Origin: Novosphingobium sp. 9U | GTDB taxonomy: Bacteria; Pseudomonadota; Alphaproteobacteria; Sphingomonadales; Sphingomonadaceae | Reading direction: 5' to 3' | NCBI RefSeq assembly: GCF_902506425.1 | Contig: NZ_LR732469.1 | Location: 1,181,001-1,245,000, forward strand | Length of the DNA stretch: 64,000 nt | In this document: positions 10,204-18,742 of the stretch, piece after piece | Layout: every line of letters begins with the position of its first letter | How positions within the stretch are numbered: the stretch's first letter is position 1 | The notes under the pieces: generated by a model | Databases searched by the model: none | Told to the model about the DNA's origin: nothing | What the model saw: the letters and a program-made list of their open reading frames with translations, nothing else | Translations under genes and position numbers: made by a program

Positions 10204-10748
10204 CGGATTTCCAGGAAGGGAGTCAGGCGCAAGCGGTCGGCCAGCGCCACGAAGCGGCCGACAAGAGGATATGCGAGGATGGAGATCACGATCTGCGGCC
10301 AGGTCACACGAAGGGGGGTGTGGGCGCCGTCCAGGTTCGCCAGCGCCAATCCGAACGCGGTATAGACGATGATCAGCCCGATCGCCACCAGCCATTCGGT
10401 GAGGAAGTTGCGCCAGGGCAGGCGCGCCTCGATCACATCCAGGGCTATCGCGGCGGCGGAAAACAGCAGCACTGCCGAGCCGAAGGGCTGGCCGGAGTAG
10501 AGATCGTCGAACCCGCCGAGCGGCAAGCCTGCCCACACCGGAAGCAGCCCAGGCCTCAGCTGCCGCCACGAGATGAACACCAGGAACCCGAATGGCGGCA
10601 GTACCGGCGCCGATGCGATCAGCGACAAGCCGGGCAGCAGCGAGGCGAGCATGACCGTCAGCCACGGCGTGCCGCGTGCGATCAGCGATGAGGGCTCGCG
10701 GTTGATCCGCGGCGCACGCTCGCGTCCGAAGCTGGGCCAAAGCCTCAC
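10200..10748 (-). CDS. mreD: Rod shape-determining protein MreD
   Basis: Small polytopic inner-membrane protein of the elongasome, 182 aa, with about five hydrophobic segments (for example LTVMLASLLPGLSLI and FLTEWLVAIGLIIVY) and the PFGFLVFISWRQLRPGLLPVW region with the GLPLGGFDDLYSGQPFGS loop typical of MreD. The start is GTG at 10748, 10 nt after the mreC stop. Its stop overlaps the mrdA start by 4 nt. Identification rests on membrane topology, this loop and the invariant mreC-mreD-mrdA order. Confidence 0.93.
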   Translation of the reverse strand: MRLWPSFGRERAPRINREPSSLIARGTPWLTVMLASLLPGLSLIASAPVLPPFGFLVFISWRQLRPGLLPVWAGLPLGGFDDLYSGQPFGSAVLLFSAAAIALDVIEARLPWRNFLTEWLVAIGLIIVYTAFGLALANLDGAHTPLRVTWPQIVISILAYPLVGRFVALADRLRLTPFLEIR

Positions 10749-10758
10749 TGCCAGCCTC

Positions 10759-11640
10759 TCACTGGCTATCCGGGATGGGGGCTATCGCGGGAGGCGGCAC
10801 CGGCGCGAAGGGCTGGTCGACGAGCACGTAATCGGCATCGGACGGGTTCGCGAGCACTTGCGCGATCGCGCCGTCACGGGTCAGCCGCGCGGCGATCGCG
10901 ATGGGCGTGCCCGGTCGATACAGCCCGCCCGACCCGGAGGTGACGAAAACGTCGCCTTTCTTGAGCGGATTGAGGCCCAGGCTGATCAACTTGATGCGGA
11001 TGGTGCCATCACCCGTTCCTTGGGCAAAGGCCGGCACGCCATCGCTGGCGCGGCGAACGGGGACCAGGCTCTCGGTGTCGGTGATGAGCAGCACGCGCGC
11101 GCTGCTCTGCCCGACCTCCAGCACGCGCCCGAGCAGGCCCAGTTCCGAGCGGACCGGCATGCCCTTCTGCACACCGCTGTCGATCCCCGCGGCAAGCGTG
11201 GCGAAGCGGCGCGTGCTGGCGGCCGTGGAGCTGGTCAGGCGCGTGACGACGACAGGGGCAGGGTTCTGCCGCGACAGACCGAGCAGGGCTTTCAGCCGCC
11301 GGTTCTCAACCTGCGTCGCACGTGCCTCTACCAAGCGCGTCTTGGCGAGCGCGAGTTCGTGTTCCAGTCTGGCATGCTGGCTGCCTGCCTTGATGAAGCC
11401 GGCCACCGTGGCGAAAACGCCCTTGCTGGCGGCACGACCCGTCGCGGCGACATGGCCGGCAGGTTCGGTGACGTCGGCCGCCAGCGCGCGCATGCCGGTA
11501 AAGGCCTCGGGCTGCACGAACGAGACGACCAGCAGCACCACTCCCAGCAGCACGCCAGCGACGCCCGCGAAGTAGCTGATGAAGATCGTGTACTGCGCCC
11601 TGCGGGAAAAGCCCGTGCGCCGGTTCGCAGGCGGCGCCAT
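10759..11640 (-). CDS. mreC: Rod shape-determining protein MreC
   Basis: Periplasmic scaffold of the elongasome linking MreB to PBP2; 293 aa. One transmembrane helix (about 19-43), a coiled-coil region (about 85-120, HARLEHELALAKTRLVEAR), then the beta-barrel MreC domain with GIDSGVQKGMPV and GLLGRVLEVG. The C-terminus is Pro-rich. It follows mreB by 65 nt and precedes mreD by 10 nt. Confidence 0.96.
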   Translation of the reverse strand: MAPPANRRTGFSRRAQYTIFISYFAGVAGVLLGVVLLVVSFVQPEAFTGMRALAADVTEPAGHVAATGRAASKGVFATVAGFIKAGSQHARLEHELALAKTRLVEARATQVENRRLKALLGLSRQNPAPVVVTRLTSSTAASTRRFATLAAGIDSGVQKGMPVRSELGLLGRVLEVGQSSARVLLITDTESLVPVRRASDGVPAFAQGTGDGTIRIKLISLGLNPLKKGDVFVTSGSGGLYRPGTPIAIAARLTRDGAIAQVLANPSDADYVLVDQPFAPVPPPAIAPIPDSQ

Positions 11641-11705
11641 GCGACGGTCCCTCCTTGTCGAGCGCGCGCCAGCCCCCTTGCGCGCGCTTGCCCCCGACTA
11701 TGAGC

Positions 11706-12839
<1,134 letters not shown>

Positions 12840-12936
12840 CTAGTTTGCAACAAAGGCCAAAATTTTGTGTCGACAGCCGTCCATGTTTTGGCGGCTCCGT
12901 CTCGAAATCGCGGCGCTTCGTCGCTAGAGATTGGTG

Positions 12937-14730
12937 ATGCCCGAAATACGCCGCCTTCCCGACGATCTCGTCAACCGCATTGCGGCGGGAGAAGTGGTCG
13001 AACGTCCGGCATCGGCGCTGAAGGAACTGGTCGAGAACGCAATCGACGCGGGATCGCGCACGATCGCGGTGCGCCTTGCCTCAGGCGGGCTCGACCTGAT
13101 CGAAGTGACCGACGATGGCTGCGGCATGGGCTCCGCCGAAATCGCGCTGGCGCTCGAACGCCACGCCACCTCCAAGCTGCCTGACGAGCGGATCGAGATG
13201 GTCGCCACGCTGGGCTTTCGCGGCGAGGCGCTGCCCTCGATCGCCAGCGTCGCGCGGCTCACGATCGAGAGCCGGGCGCGGGGCAGCGAGGAAGGCTGGC
13301 GGCGGGCCGTCGATCATGGCTCGGTCAGCGGCGATGGCCCGGCCGCCTTGCCCCCGGGCACCCGTATTCGTGTGGAAGACCTGTTCGGGCGCGTGCCCGC
13401 GCGGCGCAAGTTCCTGCGCAGCCCACGCGCGGAATACGCCGCCTGCCTCGATGTCGTACGCCGGCTGGCGATGGCACGGCCCGAGATCGGCTTCACGTTG
13501 GAGCACGATGGCCGCCGTGCTCTCGCAACGCAGCCGGAGGAGGCGCTGGCGGCTCGCGTGGCTCGACTGGTCGCGCGCGAACTGGCCGAGGACGGCATCG
13601 TCATCGAAGCCGAGCGTGGAGCGGCCAGGCTCACCGGCGTGGCGGGCCTGCCGACGTTCAACCGCGGCGTGGCCGACCACCAGTACCTCTTCGTCAACGG
13701 TCGGCCGGTGAAGGATCGGCTGCTGATCGGTGCGGTGCGCGGCGCCTATGCCGACATGCTGGCGCGCGATCGTCATGCCGTGCTCGCGCTGTTCCTCGAC
13801 GTCCCGCCCGAGGAGGTCGACGTCAACGTCCACCCGGCCAAGACCGAGGTGCGCTTCCGCGACCCCGCCTTTGTCCGCGGCTTCGTGGTCGGCGCGCTCC
13901 GCCACGCGCTGGAGGGCCAGGGCCAGCGCAGCGCGCAGGCACCGGCTGCGGACGCCATGGCGGCCTGGCAGGTCGAGCCGTTCGTTCCGCCCACACCGTC
14001 GCTGCAGTCGCTGTTTGCTCGCGAACATGCTGCGACTGGCAACGCCGTGCGCGAGGAGAGCGCGGCCTGGCGCGGGTTCGAGCCGGCGGTCACGGCCCCG
14101 CCTGCCGCGCGCGCCGAAGCTGCCGCCCCCGAAGCTCCAGCGGCTGAGTACCCGCTCGGCGTAGCACGCGGGCAGGTGGCCGGCACCTACATCGTCGCTG
14201 AGGCTCAGGACGGCCTTGTCATCGTCGACCAGCATGCCGCGCACGAGCGGCTCGTGCTCGAACGGCTCAAGGCCGCGGGTGCCGAAGAGGCAATGCAGCG
14301 CAGCCAGGCGCTGCTGCTACCCGAGGTTGTCGAACTGGAAGAACCCGATTGCGACCGCCTGGAGGACAAGGCCACCGATCTCGCCCGCTTCGGGCTGGTC
14401 GTCGAACGCTTCGGACCTGGGGCGATGCTGGTGCGGGCGGTGCCCTCTGTGCTCGGGAAGGCCGATGCCGCTTCGCTCGTGCGCGACATCGCCGACGACC
14501 TTGCCCGCCACGGCGACGCGTTGCTGCTGGGCGAAAAGCTCGACCTCGTCCTGGCGACCATGGCCTGCCACGGCTCGGTGCGGGCGGGACGGGCTCTGTC
14601 GGTGGCGGAGATGAACGCCCTGCTGCGCGAAATGGAGCGCACGCCACGATCTGGCCAATGCAACCATGGCCGCCCCACATGGGTGAAATTACAACATTCG
14701 GATATCGAGAAACTCTTTGGGCGCAAGTGA
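12937..14730 (+). CDS. mutL: DNA mismatch repair protein MutL, with an apparently replaced 3' end
   Basis: Mismatch-repair mediator, 597 aa. The N-terminal GHKL ATPase has KELVENAIDAGS, DDGCGM and GFRGEAL; the C-terminal domain has the metal-binding endonuclease motif DQHAAHERLVLE (about 430) and the CNHGRPT motif, so it should nick DNA itself, as in bacteria without MutH. ATG 12937 is preferred over TTG 12931 and GTG 12934 because AGAGA lies 6 nt upstream. Oddity: the last ~30 codons (from about 14640) use AT-rich codons (AAA TTA CAA CAT), and a second copy of the final 15 residues occurs at 15335-15382. Confidence 0.96.
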   Translation: MPEIRRLPDDLVNRIAAGEVVERPASALKELVENAIDAGSRTIAVRLASGGLDLIEVTDDGCGMGSAEIALALERHATSKLPDERIEMVATLGFRGEALPSIASVARLTIESRARGSEEGWRRAVDHGSVSGDGPAALPPGTRIRVEDLFGRVPARRKFLRSPRAEYAACLDVVRRLAMARPEIGFTLEHDGRRALATQPEEALAARVARLVARELAEDGIVIEAERGAARLTGVAGLPTFNRGVADHQYLFVNGRPVKDRLLIGAVRGAYADMLARDRHAVLALFLDVPPEEVDVNVHPAKTEVRFRDPAFVRGFVVGALRHALEGQGQRSAQAPAADAMAAWQVEPFVPPTPSLQSLFAREHAATGNAVREESAAWRGFEPAVTAPPAARAEAAAPEAPAAEYPLGVARGQVAGTYIVAEAQDGLVIVDQHAAHERLVLERLKAAGAEEAMQRSQALLLPEVVELEEPDCDRLEDKATDLARFGLVVERFGPGAMLVRAVPSVLGKADAASLVRDIADDLARHGDALLLGEKLDLVLATMACHGSVRAGRALSVAEMNALLREMERTPRSGQCNHGRPTWVKLQHSDIEKLFGRK

Positions 14731-14750
14731 CGGCATTTTTCTAGCGGCGG

Positions 14751-14775
14751 CAGCTATCGCCCAATAGCAGACATC
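14751..14775 (+). repeat. Short dispersed repeat CAGCTA-N9-AGCAGAC, copy 1
   Basis: 25 bp that match the copy at 15205-15229 at 23 positions; only the two central bases differ. It lies 20 nt after the mutL stop and just upstream of the unknown gene at 14799. AGCAG and CTGCT around 14768-14783 also form a small inverted repeat. Confidence 0.75.
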
Positions 14776-14798
14776 GCTGCTACCGCGTAGGAAAGACG

Positions 14799-15200
14799 AT
14801 GTTGTCCGACAGCCTCCGTGCGCTACCTTATCTCGTTCATACGAATCGCGAGCTTGGCCTGATGCTGAAAGGCGTCAAGCCGATGGCGATGTTCAGCGAC
14901 ATCGTAGGGAGAGAGCCGGAATGCGCAATCCGGTATCTTCGATTGTTCGACCGCCATGTTGATGCAGGTCGCTTTGAGCGACGGATCGTGGACAAGCATG
15001 TCCCGCTTCGACCAGATTGGTTGTCGCGCCGCATCTTTTACACCCTGCCGGACGAGGCGTGGCGCATCGATGCCATGCTGGAGTTGGTTGTTCACTATGG
15101 CAGATGGACTAACGAGCATGAGCGCCGCTTCGGCACGCTCCTCGGCTATGAGGACTGGCAGAACGACATCTTGCTGGTCATCCGGTCGCAGGATGAGTGA
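14799..15200 (+). CDS. Hypothetical protein in the mutL 3' insertion
   Basis: 133 aa, function not recognised. It has a good ribosome site (AGGAAAG, 14789-14795) before the ATG. The protein is soluble, with no signal peptide or membrane segment, and rich in Arg, Leu and aromatic residues; the C-terminal half (WRIDAMLELVVHYGRW, then FGTLLGYEDWQNDILL) looks helical. Base composition is lower in GC than the flanking genes. It is bracketed by two copies of a 25-bp repeat (14751 and 15205) and lies between two versions of the MutL tail, so it is probably acquired DNA. Confidence 0.7.
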   Translation: MLSDSLRALPYLVHTNRELGLMLKGVKPMAMFSDIVGREPECAIRYLRLFDRHVDAGRFERRIVDKHVPLRPDWLSRRIFYTLPDEAWRIDAMLELVVHYGRWTNEHERRFGTLLGYEDWQNDILLVIRSQDE

Positions 15201-15204
15201 ACAG

Positions 15205-15229
15205 CAGCTATCCACCAATAGCAGACATC
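15205..15229 (+). repeat. Short dispersed repeat CAGCTA-N9-AGCAGAC, copy 2
   Basis: Direct repeat of 14751-14775 (23/25 identical), beginning 4 nt after the stop of the 133-aa gene, so the two copies bracket that gene. Confidence 0.75.
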
Positions 15230-15334
15230 CTTCTCAAGCTGCTCGGTTTGGAGCCTCTTCGTGCCGACCGCGTTAAGCGGATCATGGGCACGAACAACCA
15301 TACGCTTTGGCTTGCGTCTTATGCTGCTAGGTTG

Positions 15335-15382
15335 GTTAAGCTTGCCCATCAGGACATAGAGAAGCTGTTCGGGCGAAAATGA
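15335..15382 (+). pseudogene. Second copy of the MutL C-terminal tail (probable remnant of the original mutL 3' end)
   Basis: These 15 codons plus TGA encode VKLAHQDIEKLFGRK, 13 of 15 identical to the last residues of MutL (VKLQHSDIEKLFGRK, 14683-14730), but the DNA is clearly diverged (different synonymous codons), so it is not a recent exact duplication. Its TGA overlaps the ATG of the following lipoprotein gene (ATGA), the layout expected if this had been the original mutL end in a mutL-lipoprotein operon. The frame is open back to a GTG at 15197 (61 codons, MNSSYPPIADILL...), which could also be read as a small ORF. Confidence 0.6.
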
Positions 15383-15900
15383 TGAGAGCGTGGCTGGCGG
15401 TGCTGGGTGTGGCGGTCTTGGCGGGCTGCGATGGCAACGACGATCCCCAGCACAAGGCGGCCGACGACGCCCACGACGTCGCGCTGGTCGAGCGGCTGAA
15501 CCAGCCTCCATTCAAGCCGGTGCTGCCGCAGGCGTTCACAACCGAGGACATTGCGCGCTACGACCTGGCGCGTGCCGGGTGCATGTTCCGGCCCGGCAAC
15601 AAGGCCGACGAGGCCCCGCTGTTCGTGGCGCAGGAAGACCGCGGCTACCTGAAGATCGACGGCAAGCTGCGCCCTCTGGCGGTGAAGAGCGGCAGCGCCG
15701 AACTGCCCTCCGGCGCGCACAGCACCTATATCGGCACCTCCAATTGGATCGAACTGGTCGCGCAGGCCGGCGGCGAGGGCAGCGGACCGGGAGGTGCCAA
15801 GGCCTGGCCGAGCCGCCTGGTGATCCACGACGCGAACGAGCGCGTGGCCTTCGACTCGCTAGGTCAGGTGAGTTGCGCGGGATCAGCCGAGAAGGGTTGA
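15379..15900 (+). CDS. Putative lipoprotein, unknown function
   Basis: 173 aa with a lipoprotein signal peptide (MMRAWLAVLGVAVLAGC; lipobox LAGC, lipidated Cys17), so probably anchored in the outer or inner membrane facing the periplasm. The mature part has two more cysteines (GCMF and VSCAGS) and no recognised domain. Its ATG overlaps the TGA of the MutL-tail remnant by 4 nt, suggesting it was once translated directly behind mutL; it now sits about 650 nt from the functional mutL stop. Confidence 0.8.
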   Translation: MMRAWLAVLGVAVLAGCDGNDDPQHKAADDAHDVALVERLNQPPFKPVLPQAFTTEDIARYDLARAGCMFRPGNKADEAPLFVAQEDRGYLKIDGKLRPLAVKSGSAELPSGAHSTYIGTSNWIELVAQAGGEGSGPGGAKAWPSRLVIHDANERVAFDSLGQVSCAGSAEKG

Positions 15901-15928
15901 GCGGAGGCCTCTAACCTCCACCAGCTTC

Positions 15929-16019
15929 CGTCCTCCCGGACTTGATCGGGGATCCCGCTTCTTGCCGCGAGCGCTCACCGGCGCGACGAAAAGCGGGGTC
16001 CCGGATCAAGTGCGGGACG
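15929..16019. repeat. Palindromic intergenic repeat, family A
   Basis: Imperfect inverted repeat: left arm 15929-15960 and right arm 15991-16019 share the core CCGGACTTGATC / GATCC-GGG / CCCGCTT. Related elements at 52877 and 62274 share the CGTC-CCGGAC/GTTGA-CCGGGA core. It lies between the converging lipoprotein gene and the outer-membrane protein gene and could also end transcription. Confidence 0.65.
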
Positions 16020-16071
16020 ACGGCTAGGGTTAAGTTGCAGCTGAACGTTAGGCCGGAACCCAGGGCGGCCA

Positions 16072-17400
16072 TCAGCCGCCGAGCGTCAGCCTTGCAAACA
16101 GCGTATAGCCCCAGGGCTTGTCGCCATACTCCGCGTCTAGCGCGTCGGGTTTGAGATAGCCCGCCAACGATCCGCCCAGAGCCAACTCGAACGGCTCCAG
16201 CTGGAAGCGACGGGCATAGCCCGCCTGCAGCTTGGTCACGCGGAACTTGCGATCGTGAAGCGGGTCGTCGTGGTCCGGGAAGAGCTCATCGTTAGCGACG
16301 TTTTCCACGCGTCCAAAGAGGGTGTTGCCGCGGTCCAGGTCCCAATTCGCTTCGCCCAGCCAGGCGGTGAGGGTACCGCCTGGCACACGGTCCTTGGCGC
16401 TGAACGCTGCCATGGCAGAGAGCCCACCGCCATTGTCGTAATGCGCCGAGGCGGTGAAGCGCTTCTCGTTCTCGCCGGGGTGCAGTTCCTCGGGTTCCTT
16501 GATCCGGCCATAGCTTGCCTGCACCGCCCATTGCGGCTGCGGCGTCCAGGTCGCGCGCACGGACCATGAGTCCAGCTTGGGCGTCTCGATATTCCAGCGG
16601 TGCTCGTCGGGTTCGGCGCCGCGGAAGGCCGAGGCTTCCAGCTGCCAGTGCGACGCCGACAAGCCGCCCGTCACGACGCCGTATGTTATGTGCGTGGAGT
16701 CGAACCAGTGATGGGTGATCGGTGGCTCGGGATTGAGCCGGGCAGAGCGGCGCATCATGAACGCGCTGGGTCCCAGCGCAGGCTCTCCGACCGGGCCGCC
16801 GTAGAGGAACGCCGTGGTGCCTTCCCCCACGTTGAAGTCGACGCGCGCGGCGAGTTCCATGAAGAGGTCGTGCGGATGCTGGCGGTCCACCAGCGGCTGC
16901 CCGTCAGCCGTCTCGCCGGTGGCGAACAGATTGGGATAGCCGCGCGCGTCCATGGCCGGCTCCAGGCTGAACATGGAACGCAGCTGCACGCGGCCAAAGC
17001 CTGTCTCGCGCTCGGCCATGACCATCGCCATGGATGTCGAGTAGAGCTTGTCATCGCCGCGTGGGCCCGAGTGATCGGTGTACTGCGTGGTGACGAAGCC
17101 GTGGGCCATGAGCATCCACTCGTCGGCCATGAAGTGGAGGCCGGGCATGGCAAGCGCCGCACCGGGCAGGCGCGCAGTTCCCGAGCCGACCACGAAGGGC
17201 GCGGCCGCTTCGCTGTCGGTCGTGCCGTGGTTCATGCCGGCATGGTCCATGGAGCCGTGGTTCATAGTGCTGTCCGGCGGGCTGTCTGCCGGCATCGGCA
17301 TGGCGTGCTCCATACCGGCGTGATCGTGCATCTGCGCGCGTGCGTGCACGGGTATCAGGGCCGCGCTTGCGAGCGCGACCGCAAGGGTCATCCTGGTCAT
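16072..17400 (-). CDS. Met/His-rich outer-membrane protein, probably copper-associated
   Basis: 442 aa, exported (signal peptide 1-22 ending ARA). The mature N-terminus is a metal-ligand-rich stretch of repeated H, M and D (HDHAGMEHAMPM, MNHGSMDHAGMNHG), followed by ~380 residues of alternating aromatic/polar pattern that look like a beta-barrel ending YTLFARLTLGG. ATG 17400 is chosen because AGGAA lies 8 nt upstream and the signal peptide starts there; the frame extends 10 codons further. The small exported Cys/His protein is 51 nt upstream. A copper or heavy-metal role is inferred from composition and from similar proteins in sphingomonad metal-resistance loci. Confidence 0.7.
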   Translation of the reverse strand: MTRMTLAVALASAALIPVHARAQMHDHAGMEHAMPMPADSPPDSTMNHGSMDHAGMNHGTTDSEAAAPFVVGSGTARLPGAALAMPGLHFMADEWMLMAHGFVTTQYTDHSGPRGDDKLYSTSMAMVMAERETGFGRVQLRSMFSLEPAMDARGYPNLFATGETADGQPLVDRQHPHDLFMELAARVDFNVGEGTTAFLYGGPVGEPALGPSAFMMRRSARLNPEPPITHHWFDSTHITYGVVTGGLSASHWQLEASAFRGAEPDEHRWNIETPKLDSWSVRATWTPQPQWAVQASYGRIKEPEELHPGENEKRFTASAHYDNGGGLSAMAAFSAKDRVPGGTLTAWLGEANWDLDRGNTLFGRVENVANDELFPDHDDPLHDRKFRVTKLQAGYARRFQLEPFELALGGSLAGYLKPDALDAEYGDKPWGYTLFARLTLGG

Positions 17401-17451
17401 CGTTGGTTCCTGAAGAGAGGGACACTCCACCGGATCGGTGGAACAGCATCT

Positions 17452-17757
17452 TCAGGCGCGGGGAGGCGGAACTTCAGGGCCTTCGCGCGGCAGGATCAGC
17501 GTCGTGCGCGACGGCGCGGCACCAACCATGCTCAGCAGCGGTGCGGATCGCGCGGGTGCGATCAGGCCGAGGTCGGGTAGGACGCAACCGATGCAGTCCC
17601 GCCGTTCCTGTTGGGGCGCGGGCGAGTGGTCGCCGCCGTGATGCGCCATGCCATGCATCTGAGGCGAGCGGGGCGGCTGTGCGCAATGCCCGCTCATGGC
17701 GAGTGCCGGCGCGGAGAGCGCGAGAAGCAAGAGCATGGCGAGCAAGCGGCGGAGCAT
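17452..17757 (-). CDS. Small exported Cys/His-rich protein (DUF2946-like)
   Basis: 101 aa. A strong signal peptide (MLRRLLAMLLLLALSAPALA) is followed by a short mature region with HCAQ, MHGMAHHGGDH and the pair CIGC, then a hydrophobic patch and a Pro-rich end. The arrangement resembles DUF2946-type proteins encoded next to copper-transport genes. The start at 17757 puts the signal peptide at the N-terminus; the open frame extends 28 codons upstream without a signal. It likely forms a two-gene operon with the Met/His-rich outer-membrane protein. Metal binding is inferred, not shown. Confidence 0.6.
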   Translation of the reverse strand: MLRRLLAMLLLLALSAPALAMSGHCAQPPRSPQMHGMAHHGGDHSPAPQQERRDCIGCVLPDLGLIAPARSAPLLSMVGAAPSRTTLILPREGPEVPPPRA

Positions 17758-17833
17758 GGCCCGCCTATAGCCTACACCGTGCGGACCGCGCCAGTGTCTG
17801 GTGCCAGTGTCTGGTGCATGTCTCCTGTTCGCC

Positions 17834-18643
17834 TCAGGCACGCCGCAGGGGAGAGCGCATGTTCAGCTTGGGATCGGGGTCGGGAATGATGCGGTAACGA
17901 GCGGTGATCAGGCTGAACACGCCGAACAGCGCGATACCCGCAGCGATGATCGAGAAGCCAAGTCCCATCTCACGCAGATCCAGCATGGCCTGGCCGAGCG
18001 AGCGGACTTCGCCGCTGCTGGCGAACCAGGCGGAGCGCAGCAGCGACCAGCCCATCAGCAGGAACACGATAGCGCGGGTCGCAAGACCGATGCGTCCGAT
18101 CCAGCAGGTCGCAGGCGGCGCGTCGGACGAGATGTGCCGCATGAAGCTGCGGTCGTAAGCGCTCTTCGCCTGCGCGCCCGCGCCGATCAGCAGCGCCACG
18201 CCGGCGAGGCCGACCGCGGCCGGACCAAGATCGAAGGTGAGGGCAGTGGCAGCCAGTTCCTGGTTCTGGTTGCCGCTGCTCTGCCTGGTCCCTTGCGCCA
18301 GCTGAATCGCGGTCCACGACAAGGCTCCGTAGACCACGGCGCTGACGACGTAGGCGGCTCGCTTGGCAAGACCCTTCGCATCCGAGCCGATGTTCTCGGT
18401 ATCGAACAGGCCGACGATCAGCTTGTAGACCGCGTATCCGATCAGCCCGAGCGCCGAGATGGTGAGGATCGCCGTGCCGCCTGGGATCGAGCGGATGTAT
18501 TCGAGAGCACCCGTCGTTCCGCGGCGTACGTTGTCCTGCCCGGTGCTCGAGAGCGCCAGGTAGCCCAGGAGCAGGTAAACCAGACCCCGCACCGCGTAGC
18601 CCAGGCGGGCCAGCCAGACGATCTTCTCGGACTTGTCGACCAT
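17834..18643 (-). CDS. DUF1206 family membrane protein
   Basis: 269 aa with six predicted transmembrane segments arranged as three similar two-helix units (about 10-80, 95-165, 185-255), each starting with a short RxGY/RxAY-like motif (WLARLGYAVRGLVYLLLG, KRAAYVVSAVVYG, IGRIGLATRAIVFLLMG). This three-fold repeat defines DUF1206. The biochemical role of the family is unknown; the protein should reside in the inner membrane. It is transcribed towards the copper-like gene pair but appears to be an independent gene. Confidence 0.88.
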   Translation of the reverse strand: MVDKSEKIVWLARLGYAVRGLVYLLLGYLALSSTGQDNVRRGTTGALEYIRSIPGGTAILTISALGLIGYAVYKLIVGLFDTENIGSDAKGLAKRAAYVVSAVVYGALSWTAIQLAQGTRQSSGNQNQELAATALTFDLGPAAVGLAGVALLIGAGAQAKSAYDRSFMRHISSDAPPATCWIGRIGLATRAIVFLLMGWSLLRSAWFASSGEVRSLGQAMLDLREMGLGFSIIAAGIALFGVFSLITARYRIIPDPDPKLNMRSPLRRA

Positions 18644-18742
18644 GCGCTGCGCTCCCCGTCTTTTGCGAGGTTCAATGCGCGAACAGGAAATATGTGCCGC
18701 TCAGCGACGTTCCGGAGGCACCGAACCTGGCAACCCGGCTGT

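Noticed and set aside
10204..10740. N-terminal extension of mrdA through mreD
   Set aside because: The extension lies in another frame of mreD and has no PBP homology; the ATGA overlap at 10200-10203 gives the natural start.
14751..15229. Integron attC sites around the 133-aa gene
   Set aside because: The repeats lack the GTTRRRY / RYYYAAC core pair and long imperfect palindrome of attC sites, and no integrase gene is near.
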